DNA of 41,391 bases from Trileptium ribeirensis (taxonomy: Eukaryota; Nematoda; Enoplea; Enoplida; Thoracostomopsidae), in assembly GCA_030248225.1 (NCBI GenBank), contig JASANE010027871.1:1-41391 (forward strand), read 5' to 3'. Positions 32,394 to 41,391 of the stretch are shown in pieces. The notes under the pieces are model-generated. The model saw only the letters and a list, made by a program, of their open reading frames with translations. It was not told the origin of the DNA and did no database searches. Positions within the stretch are counted from its first letter, which is position 1. Every line of letters starts with the position of its first letter. A program made the position numbers and the translations under genes.

Positions 32394-32674
32394 ATGTTTT
32401 GTTATTGTAACGTTGTTTACATTTTAATGATAGGACAGCTGCAGGTTTTGCTACTTTTCAGCGAGAAACATATTACAGCTGTACAATCTGATAGCACTAT
32501 CGGTAGTTGTGTAGGAACCAAGCATGGAACGGTGTGCGGCGGGACCAGTAACGTACTGGGTTCGGAAGTTGAGTTCTATTTGGGAATTCCTTATGCAATG
32601 CCTCCTACGGGCAAACGTCGCTTTAAACCTCCGAAGAAAGTTAAATTTTGGAAGCGTCAAATTGATGGAACAAA
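32394..32674 (+). CDS. Esterase exon 1
   Basis: Encodes the signal peptide and the N-terminal strand, including FYLGIPYAMPPTGKRRFKPP, the conserved LGIPYAxPPxGxxRF block. It ends after AA at 32674 with donor GTATGT at 32675. The split codon completes with the first base of exon 2 as Lys94. Confidence 0.85.
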
Positions 32675-35600
32675 GTATGTTTTATACTTGTAGCAAGTAT
32701 AAAATGAACTATTCTTTGTGGTATTTAACGAAATTGTGACGCCTACAACGATACTGCAATACACATAGACTACGTATTGTTCATGTGGCGGTAAGGGGGC
32801 GGGGCACTGGTCCCCTCTAAGGGTTGATTCTCCCATATGGTATAATCCCGCGCTTAAGGCGTTCGAAAAATTTTAGCACTTATGAGCAAAATACAAAAAT
32901 TTTACGAAAAAACGAAATTGGGAAAAATGAACAGGAAAATAACGGACAACAGTAGAAATTTTTGGTCACTCCGATGGCTTACTTCCCGCTACGATACGTG
33001 GATATACGCTATTTTTCTTTTGTCAGTTAATATGTACGGATAGTGAGCGCCGCGCCATGAGAAATATTAAAAGATGTGGTTACATGGAAAGAAATCCTAA
33101 AGAGACTGGTTGTGAGACGGTATTGTGTACTGAACCGACACAGAGGTCCATATGTGTGTGTTGGCTTCAAGACAACTTTGTGAGTGATCCGGTCGTAATT
33201 TATGGGTAACTATTCGGGACAGATGTACTACGAGCTTGGAAGACTATTGGCTATGGAAGCTGAAATCAATAATTTGCTGCAAATACTATAGCTGCGTCGA
33301 ATTTTCAGGCTCGAGTGGAATCTAAAATTTTAAATGGCGGGGATGTACTGTAAATTTGCCTGGCTCGGCTCGAAACTTTTAACTTCCGGCATTGCTCGGT
33401 AGCAGTTTTTCTCGCTAGGCTCGAAAAGCTCAGACTTGAACCAGCCTAAAGACAGACCATTTGAAACACATCGATATCATGTTTGTAAATTGATGAGTGA
33501 CTTTTCATTTCATTTGATTGCTCAAAGATAAACTTACCAGAATGCTATTATGTTGTACCCATTTCATTTGATTACTCAAACATAAACTTACCTAATATGT
33601 TGAAATATGTTTTAATGTGCTACCTCCGATAGTATGTGCGAGCCAATCGCCTGGCTAATGAGAATAAATTTATTTAGTAACATAATTCAATATAAGCCAA
33701 TAATTTATTCTGTAGTCTGTTGTCAATGAAATATTTTGAAATTTAAGGGAAACGGAACAAATTCCCGACATACGCGTGCCTATTCTATTTCTCAAACAAT
33801 ACATTCGGGAAAGCTTAATCGGCTCTATAAATCGATCTCAGTTCATTCAAAACTGTGTTACAAAAATTTCCTTTAAGTTAATGCACTTAGTTCACGCAGT
33901 AAACCATATACCGCGTCGGACGAAAGAACAAAAATGCACCGTAAAATAACAACAAAAATGCACCGTTATTGGCATAAAACATGATAGGGACTTTGCCGTG
34001 TCCTTATATTTATTACCCCAGCGGTAAAAGCTTAGCATTTTTAGCAACATTATAACATCGCCAAATCTTCATAGCGTGGTGCGACACAGTATGCTTCGCA
34101 GTCGTGTAAGAAAGCCTCTACAGTAACCCAGAAGTGCTGAAGTGTATACGTTTACAGGAAAGAACAGCCTAGAGCGGGGGTTGGGACCGCAGCCCCTGAC
34201 TCAGATGTATACTAAATGTATAAAATTTGAAGCTTAGTATAGGGCTTTGGGTGCCGAAAACAAAAGCCGAAAACAGTATAGCTGTACTTCACTGCAGAAG
34301 CTTTCTATATACGAGTGCCGTAGGCTGTAATTCTCCCAGAAATCCAGTTCCTGATGTTGGTATTACAGTTCCCCCTGGCGCTGGTAGAAGGCACAATCGC
34401 GACACCATCTACAAATTGTAGCAACGGGTACAGGGCTCTCTACGAACTGCAGAAGTTTTCTATATACGATTGCCGTATACTGTAATTCTCCCAGAAATCC
34501 AGTTCCTGGTGTTGGTATTACATGTTCCCCCTGGCGCTGGTGGAAGCTACAATCGGTACACCATCTAAAAATTGTAGCAACGGGTTCAGGGCTCTCTACG
34601 AATTTATATGACTGGCACAACGGCTGCGCTATCTACAAATTAGAGCAACTTGCGTGATATTATCCGCACATTGGTGCAACCGGTGGAATAGATTGTGAAG
34701 CTAGTACATCGTAAAATGCCTGGCACTCAAAACATGAGTGTACCCCGCTGTACTAATACTCACCGTCCACGCTACTACACTGTTGCGTGCGTGCCAAATG
34801 CACGCTGCGACGGCACATCGTACCTCGATGCAATGGCATACAGCTGCTGCTGCTACCTGGCTACCTCACCGGTTTTTTGACTCTTGACTCCTCTTATTGT
34901 TCTCCAGGACGCATCACATTACCAAAAATTTCTTGTCTTTGTAGTGGATTATTGTGTCTGCACTAAATATGAAACAACCAAAGATTGAAAACGCGCACCG
35001 AGACTAGTTTGATCTGACTGTATATATTGGTAAAATGAGATAGTAAAGTTGATGGTCTTTTGGTTAATAAGGGTTGAATGTTTTTATTTTTCGAGAACGG
35101 GTAGGTATTTTTGGCATCATAGCGATCGCAAAATTATCAATAGGTAAGTCCTGAAGTTTTGAAAATATAGCAAAATTTTCTGTGATTATCAAATACATTT
35201 TGCAATGATCCTAGCAATCCGACAATGCGTCGGAACCATTATAATAGCAGTAAATGTCGAAATTATTCTGTGCGGTATTGTAATATTATTATGGGTCCTA
35301 AATTGAGGACACCGGTTGCAGGTATTCAGCTGCATATTGTGAACGTGCCAAAAGTGTCCTCAGCGCGCTTTAATGCACAACGTTAAGTGTATTATCGCAG
35401 GATGGTGTTAGAACAATTGAATCTCAAATTTGTTCGGTTGTTAGCGATAGCAAATGAATGTGGTGACACAAACTGTGATCTTACTGCATTCAGGTTATTT
35501 ATCGTCCTAACGAACCGTAGTTTATCCTGTGTAAAATAACGCAAATAACAAAAGAAGCTAAATAATTGAAAGCTAAATATGAATGATGGTTAGGACATTT

Positions 35601-38600
35601 GGTTTAGGTGGATCTCAGTTGATAGATAATATATTACGCACACCGAGCACAATACCTGTGCAAAGTTATATCGTGTTTCCTCTGATCTTGTTTTATGACA
35701 AAAGAGTAATTATGCGTTTATATTGCAGGACAGTCAAGGCTGATGTTGATATTACATATTTACATGTATCTGGTTCCAAATTATCCCGTAAATTGTGTCT
35801 TGTATAGCACATGCTTATATTATACCCCATATGTATATAAGAATAGAATCCGAGATTAGTTACGGATGTATATATTATATACGAAACTGCAATGTTATCA
35901 AAGCAGAAGATGAATCAATTGTATAAACCAATGTATCAAAACTGATGCCATTGTCACCGCAAGGGCGTGTTCACATTATGCGTGCAATCTGATCCCATGC
36001 TATCTGATACGAACAGATTCAAAGGCTATCGCACACTATGTGTATACGTTTGTATTGATATATCGCAGAGCATCATCCGACCCGGATCAGAAGAAAACGT
36101 GGACCGGATGGACGCAATATTTCAATATGAACACTCTGCATGTACACGTGCAAATCGGATCGATAAGACGCAATGTGAGCACGTCTTTTATTGATAGGAC
36201 ATTGGAAGTTAGTTAATGCCCAGAGCAAGTTTAGACGGACGTTTAGAGAAGTTTAGCTAGTTTAGGCTTAGCGTAGAACTATATAAGGTGTTAAGTCTAT
36301 CTATTACGGTTAGTATATTGAGATCAGTGTAGCATGCACTTTATTTACTACAACCACTAAAATTTACATTGACCATGAGAAATGGATTATTCCTCAGGAA
36401 ATTTATGATTCATGTCAGATTTAGTAGAAAGTTGTATAAATAGATTTCTGTGCCAAACGGTCATTTTTAATTATATTTTGAGCATAACACATGTACGTAC
36501 ATAAACACATTTTATTTCAGACATGGAAAAGCATGTATTCAAGATACGCGATTAGCTGCGGTACATCCTGGTTTAGCACAGTATATCGCAAACGAAACAA
36601 CCCTTTCTGAAAACTGTTTATTTTTGAACATATGGAAGCCAAGAATTACAGGCTCAACTATTTCAAAATTACCTGTGGTAGTTTTCATACATGGTGGTGG
36701 TTTCTCGGTTGGCTCTGGTTCACTAAGCCTTTACAACGGAGAAATATTTGCCGCTTACAACTCAGTCATTTATATCAATTTAAATTATCGACTCGGGTTT
36801 TTAGGCTTTGGCTACTTAGGAATCAAGGGATTAGATGGTAACATGGGTTTACTAGACCAACAGCTAGCCATTGAGTGGGTACACGACAATATAGCGGGAT
36901 TTGGTGGAGATCCAACCAAAATAACATTGATGGGACAAAGTGCGGGAGCAGCATGTGTTTCCGCTCATTTGTTGTCACCTAAAAGCTTAGAATTGTTTTC
37001 CACAGCTATCATTCAAAGTGGTACTATTACAACGCCTGGTGTTATGCTACAACCGGATGAAGCAGTTCTAAAAGCCCACACAATCGCTAACGAAGTTGGT
37101 AAATGTGACGCAGCAAGCTTATCTCAAACATATTTATGTCTGCAAAACATGACTGCTGCCTCGCTTAATCAACGACATCCTTCACCTGGTGGAAAAATAT
37201 ATGACTCCAACTACGCCATCGTAAATTACGATGCATCATTTTTTGGCGGTCAGGACGGAGACGTACTTCAATCTCTAAAGCAGCTTAATCATTCCAACCA
37301 TACAATAATTATAGGATCGACAGCCGAAGAAGGTTCTTACTTTATCCCAGCGTTATTTGCAACAAGCAGTGGTCTGCATTTTGAAAATTCGGATAAGTGG
37401 CGTGTATCAACCCACAATTTTGAGAGCAAAGTCCACATTGACCTGGAGGCATATATATCAAAATTTAGCGAGCGCAAAACATTAATTGATGCTTACAAAA
37501 ATGAAATATTGGATATCGATAACACTGAGGAAATGGAAGCTGTAAACGTTAAAACGGCGGTAGCACTCTACACAGACTTGCTGTTCACATGCCCGGGATT
37601 TCAGTTTATAAATTTGCTGATTAAAAAGAAAGGCCCTAAAGCAAATACCCTACAGCCAAAAGCTATATATAATTATATGTTCAATTATTCCACTTCTGGT
37701 ACCTTATTTCCAAGTTCCATGGGAGCATATCATGCTGTTGATTTATACTTTACATTTGGGAAACCGTTGATGGAAAACAACGCATCTAAATGGTCAGAAA
37801 GCGATGTAGCAATAAGCAAAGCAATTATGACATTATGGGGTGAATATGCTAAAACTAGGTACGTTCAATTATTCATTATTAGACTAAACATTGATAGTTT
37901 ATAGTACTTCAAAAGGAAATAAGGTATTGCGCAGCCAGTTGAATATATACTGAGTCAAACTAAAAGCTTGCGGATGTGCAGTCAATCTTCAAGCAGCCGA
38001 GAGACGTTCAATCGTCGTATTAAAATTTATAAAGATTTTTGAATATATATTGCAGATATCAAATATATATTTTATATATCAAATTTTCTAAAATGATAAT
38101 TTGAAAACTTAGCTATACCAACTCTATTATGGCAAATGCGGGGTGAGTGGTCCGGCAGCCATAATAAGAACCATGCAGTAACCTGCTTGGTACCAGTCGC
38201 ATATCATGTTGATTTTAATATGCATGTGACTAAGGACCATGTTAGATTAATAATCATTAGCAGTGCTGCGACTGCCACAACTCATTTGGAGGTCGAGAAC
38301 AAAACATTCACAACTGAAAAAGTGTAAGGCCGATAAGGAAGAGTCTGATCCAAAACCATATTGAAAATAGAAGCAAAGTTCTAAAATCTTATTGGAAGGG
38401 CTTATCAAAATTATCATTTGTAACTTTCAAAGTTTCAATGCCTGTATAATTTAAATCGTATGCATTTATAGACTGTATATTAAAAAATTGATATCGCGAC
38501 TTTAAACATAAAAATATTCCACAGATATTACCATTAACCGAAATCTAACAAATTTTATCGATTACATTATTCATTGGGAAGCTCTAAAGTTAACGGTAAA

Positions 38601-38973
38601 TTAGGAATTAACAAGCTTCAACTATGAATCATTCACATTCATTAATCAAGTTTGTTAGTACTAAGTGTTATTAGTGGTTTGTGCTAGATAGCTAAATTCA
38701 AAAGCAATGGAACCAAACTTAATGGCCTCACTAAACACAACGTATCTAGTATCATCAACTTATATATATATTTTAAAATTATTATATAAGTGTTGTTATT
38801 TCAGGAAACCACCAGACAACAATTGGTTGCCGACAATAGCAGAAAATATGTTTAATGTAAAGTTAATGAGTACTACAAAGGATCATGTTATAAAGCCAAA
38901 CAAAATACTTGAAAGATGTCAAATGTTATGGAAGTTTAGCAATACTCCGAAGATGTTTAAAGATGAATTATGA
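32394..38973 (+). CDS. Carboxylesterase/cholinesterase-family enzyme, three exons, C-terminal KDEL
   Basis: Join 32394-32674, 36521-37858, 38805-38973 gives 1788 nt and 595 residues, with GT..AG introns in phase 2. Residues 1-29 are a hydrophobic signal-peptide-like segment. The oxyanion loop HGGGF is at 151-155. The nucleophile is S234 in GQSAG, the acid E364 (STAEEG) and the histidine H498 (GAYHAVDLYFTFG). Cysteines C99-C126, C289-C300 and C451-C578 sit where cholinesterases form disulfides. The C99-C126 loop contains no Trp, so the choline-binding residue (W84 of Torpedo AChE) is missing and a general carboxylic-ester hydrolase is more likely. Several N-glycosylation sequons occur. The protein ends MFKDEL, a canonical ER-retrieval signal, as in ER-resident carboxylesterases. 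The exact substrate is unknown. The ATG at 32394 is the most upstream in frame, and an extra 5' exon is possible. Confidence 0.9.
33506..33592. repeat. Direct duplication, 54-bp spacing
   Basis: CATTTCATTTGATT followed by GCTCAAAGATAAACTTACC occurs at 33506. A near-copy occurs at 33560 with two base changes. Confidence 0.8.
34291..34602. repeat. Two-copy 155-bp tandem duplication in intron 1
   Basis: Copies at 34291-34445 and 34446-34602 share ACTGCAGAAG, TTCTCCCAGAAATCCAGTTC, CCCCCTGGCGCTGG and CAGGGCTCTCTACGAA blocks, with scattered changes. Frames across it are by-products. Confidence 0.9.
35962..36189. mobile_element. MITE-like element in intron 1
   Basis: The left end AAGGGCGTGTTCACATT and the right end (reverse complement AAGACGTGCTCACATT) form imperfect inverted termini about 228 bp apart. 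The interior is AT-mixed and non-coding. The size and termini fit a non-autonomous DNA transposon. No target duplication is certain. Confidence 0.55.
36521..37858 (+). CDS. Esterase exon 2
   Basis: Encodes most of the alpha/beta-hydrolase core, from the HGKACIQ disulfide cysteine through SENCLFLNIW, HGGGF, GQSAG, the STAEEG acid loop and the GAYHAVDLYF histidine region. It ends with AG at 37858 before donor GTACGT. The split codon is Arg540. Confidence 0.9.
37859..38804 (+). other. Esterase intron 2 (946 bp)
   Basis: Donor GTACGT and acceptor TTGTTATTTCAG. AT-rich, and no other feature was recognised. Confidence 0.8.
38805..38973 (+). CDS. Esterase exon 3 with ER-retrieval terminus
   Basis: Encodes KPPDNNWLPTIAEN, the final family cysteine in ERCQMLWKF (C578; compare CxFWN near the end of cholinesterases), and the terminal FKDEL followed by TGA. 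The splice frame is required by both the family match and the reading-frame total. Confidence 0.85.
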
Positions 38974-39384
38974 AATACTGCATTTCCTTGTTTTCTATTT
39001 TATTGTGGAGACATGAGCAATCGAATGCCTTGAATTTTACCTATTGTGGTATTAAAATGGTTACAACGAAATGTTTTTTTGCTTTACAAAAAGTATCAGG
39101 AACAGACACGCAATATATACTTTATGTCTAAAAATACCAAACGCCTGCGTTCAGGTACGCAACAGTGAATATCGATTTTTTTCAGTGATGCAAAGTGGCT
39201 TTGAATTTCCATCTTCTGATTTAGAAATGTTCACCTTTCTACCAACATGTTTATATTACTTTACGGAACGCAAGATCATAAACATGCCTATGTAACCACT
39301 AAAAGGTCAAAAGTGATAATCAGAGAGGTTTAGTCCGTTGCCTTGCAATATACCACAAGATATATGCACATAAAGAATACTTTC
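38974..39384. other. 3' flank of the esterase, no gene seen
   Basis: No AATAAA was found close to the stop. ATTAAA near 39051 could serve as a polyadenylation signal. A short frame at 39071-39295 shows no domain. Confidence 0.45.
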
Positions 39385-39590
39385 AGGCCACGCTCACATT
39401 GTCTCCGACCGAATCCGAACGAGTAGTAGAATATTTGCCACTGCTGACACTGAAATCAAAGCGGCTGCATGGCGAGTACTAACTAGATGGGCGCTGGGTA
39501 ATGACCATGAGTTCACGAAATACTGCTCGTCGACCGTACAATGTGTCGAAACATAAGTTGATATAGCGTGGATGTTCTTTCGTGCATCCA
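39385..39590. mobile_element. Possible second MITE-like fragment
   Basis: The left end GGCCACGCTCACATTGTC resembles the terminus of the intron-1 MITE (CGTGTTCACATT). The right side has TACAATGTGTCG and, further out, GCGTGG as a loose inverted partner. The 65-codon minus-strand frame over it has no domain. Confidence 0.3.
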
Positions 39591-40214
39591 AGTATTGTTA
39601 CAAAAAAATCACCTCTTTATTCTAAAATTGCTGCATACGAAATAGAAACCATTATATGTGTAAAATCATTAATGTTTAGAAATCCAGCGGTTCTTAGCAT
39701 AAAGGCAATCAAATTATATACTTGAGAACGAACAAAATTGTGCGAAGTATTGGCGAAAATAGGAAAAGTATGAATTATTAAAAATTTACACAAAATTCAA
39801 TGACACCCTTGACTTATCCTCCCACCATCCGGCGAACCTCCCTGAGCGAACCATATACACTCCGCTGAGCCGACGGACACTGGACATCTATGATTTAATG
39901 TCATGATGCTATGTTCAGTAGCTTTGATACAATTAGTCGTAGTGACCTAGTCGTCTATATCTATATTAGTGATACAACGTCATTTTACTGAGGCCACTCC
40001 AGTTCAACCCGGACAACCCTTCTCCATATTCACTGTGTGGTATTAACATGCTTCCAGAATATATAGTGGAATTTAAGAGAGGACCCTATTCAGCCAACAG
40101 TAACCACCATTTCGACTTTATGCTAGTGGGCTGCGACGTATATCACTGTAACCCATAAGCCATACACAACGCTGAGAATCAAGCTCGGGTGAAAATTTTA
40201 TCATTTTAACGTCT
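39591..40214. other. Intergenic, no gene seen
   Basis: No frames or repeats with support were found. Confidence 0.5.
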
Positions 40215-40310
40215 TTTGGGTAACAACCACGGTAACAGGGTTCGAACCTACTGCATACTGCATACCGATCGGACACTCAACTACTAAACTGCAAGAACAG
40301 TTGCTACGCA
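40215..40310 (-). repeat. tRNA-like SINE core
   Basis: On the minus strand TTTAGTAGTTGAGTG (A-box-like, 40274-40290) is followed about 30 bases later by GGTTCGAACCC (B box, 40238-40248). Spacing and order fit an internal Pol III promoter of a tRNA-derived SINE. It does not fold as a complete tRNA, so a functional tRNA gene is unlikely. Confidence 0.5.
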
Positions 40311-40955
40311 TATATAAAACGTGCAAACTGGTGCCATTATGGACAACTGCTTTCCTAAAACACAGTTTTTTTCGAAATTGCCACTCATAGACAAAATACC
40401 GTTTGAAACAGTCAAGTAACTGAAGCTTGTATAAAAAATTACTCAGATTCCAGTATATACAGTATATATATTGGTTTAACGGTTGTAGCAGTAGGGGGTA
40501 ACCAGGGGGGCACTGACTGGCCGTGCCTGCGGTGAAACGATTTATTTAAACGCAATTGTGACACATTTAGTTTTTTGAAATGGCGCTGTATCACCCGGAA
40601 CACCCCTAGTCTTCAACCATGCATAACGCTTAACGGTCGAAAGTGAACTGACCTCGACCATTCGTTGCAGCGATAGCAATCGATATGAACCCTTTAACAT
40701 TCATTACGATGTCTCGAAAGAGGGTGTTCTAGCTCTTATTGCTGCAAACAATGACCTATAAAATGAAATATAAAGTGGGCGAACTTATCTTGTAATAATG
40801 TAATATATAACTAGTAAACGTAAGAAATTACAAAAAGTGAGCGGAGCAACAGGCAAAGTATTTGGTATCTTATTTGTGTGTACATGTGTTTCAACTAACT
40901 ATTTAATCAATTTATAATAAGTATCACGTTTTAGGCAATTGATGTCAAATCCACA
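40311..40955. other. Intergenic, no gene seen
   Basis: AT-rich, no supported frame. Confidence 0.5.
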
Positions 40956-41391
40956 TTATAAATAGCTCGCTAGCTAAAAGAAATTAGCTAATTAGGGACA
41001 TCAACTAATTTGCTAATTAATTACCTAATTAGCACCCATGATAAAATCATAGACCTTTGAAAGCCACATATTCGTAATCAGCGACATCGAAAACCCCCGA
41101 GCGCAACAAATTAGCAATTTTGAAGTTATTTCAAAATTGCATAAAATTACCTGATTACCTAGTTAATTAATCAACTAATTAGCATCTACAGTCAGATTTT
41201 AAAGCTTTATAAATGTCATATTCGTGATCAGCGACACAGAAATTCATGGGCGCAATTAATTTTTAATTTTTGAGTACTTTGAAAATTTTCAAAAAATTAG
41301 CTAATTAACAATTAATTAGTAATTAGCTAATTAACTAAGCAATTAGTATTTTTAACTTCATCGAATAGTAAATAAGCACCAGATCCACAAT
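40956..41391. repeat. 150-bp tandem repeat rich in CTAATTAG palindromes, runs to the window edge
   Basis: The anchor CATATTCGTAATCAGCGACA at 41067 recurs with one change at 41217. Between anchors are blocks of TTAATTAA, CTAATTAG and GCTAATTAG-type palindromic words. At least two units and part of a third are visible, and the array probably continues beyond 41391. Confidence 0.8.

Larger units (their letters stand above)
32675..36520 (+). other. Esterase intron 1 (3846 bp)
   Basis: Donor GTATGT and acceptor TTTTATTTCAG. It contains a 54-bp direct duplication (33506/33560), a 155-bp direct duplication (34291/34446) and a MITE (35962-36189). No other gene was seen. Confidence 0.8.

Noticed and set aside
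32394..38973. Acetylcholinesterase assignment
   Set aside because: Fold and disulfides match, but the choline-binding Trp is absent and the C-terminus is KDEL in place of a tetramerisation or anchor tail.
40238..40290. Functional tRNA gene on the minus strand
   Set aside because: A and B box motifs are present, but the acceptor and anticodon stems do not pair convincingly. A SINE core is more likely.

Overview
The window is eukaryotic nuclear DNA, most likely from an invertebrate animal. The evidence is one secreted alpha/beta-hydrolase gene split by two GT..AG introns, several classes of metazoan-type transposable elements (Ty3/gypsy-like gag/protease, LINE remnants, MITE-like elements, a tRNA-like SINE core), minisatellites, and very low gene density. 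The phylum cannot be fixed from sequence alone. Nothing bacterial, phage-like or CRISPR-like is present.

Layout. 1-510: AT-rich intergenic DNA. 511-1266: a tract with only five G on the + strand. 1287-5909: the 5' part of a degraded Ty3/gypsy-like retroelement on + (LTR-like region, primer-site-like motif, frameshifted gag with two CCHC knuckles, retropepsin), cut off before reverse transcriptase. 5910-21751: a 15.8-kb segment bounded by inverted arms (17 identical terminal bases, then collinear repeat arrays), flanked by TTA on both sides. This looks like a large non-autonomous or decayed DNA transposon. Inside it are a 16-bp palindrome cluster, a ~22-bp minisatellite, two LINE remnants, and a TATA/Inr promoter-like site followed by six hairpins with compensatory stem changes. 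21752 to about 26.5 kb or beyond: a second, unrelated gag on the minus strand, truncated at the same arm terminus, with a long leader and a primer-site-like motif. About 21.8-31.8 kb: DNA visibly richer in G+C, with long hairpins, tandem repeats and microsatellites, and no convincing gene.

32394-38973: the only convincing host gene, a three-exon carboxylesterase/cholinesterase-family enzyme (595 aa). It has an intact catalytic triad, three predicted disulfides, no choline-site tryptophan, and a C-terminal KDEL. Its first intron holds a MITE and two direct duplications. 38974-41391: intergenic DNA with a second MITE-like piece, a tRNA-like SINE core and a 150-bp tandem repeat at the right edge.

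The genes do not form a pathway. The esterase is a host gene in a repeat-rich neighbourhood, and the gag/protease genes are broken mobile-element genes. The most unusual signals are the G-depleted tract, the inverted-arm element between two truncated gag genes, and the covarying hairpin array.
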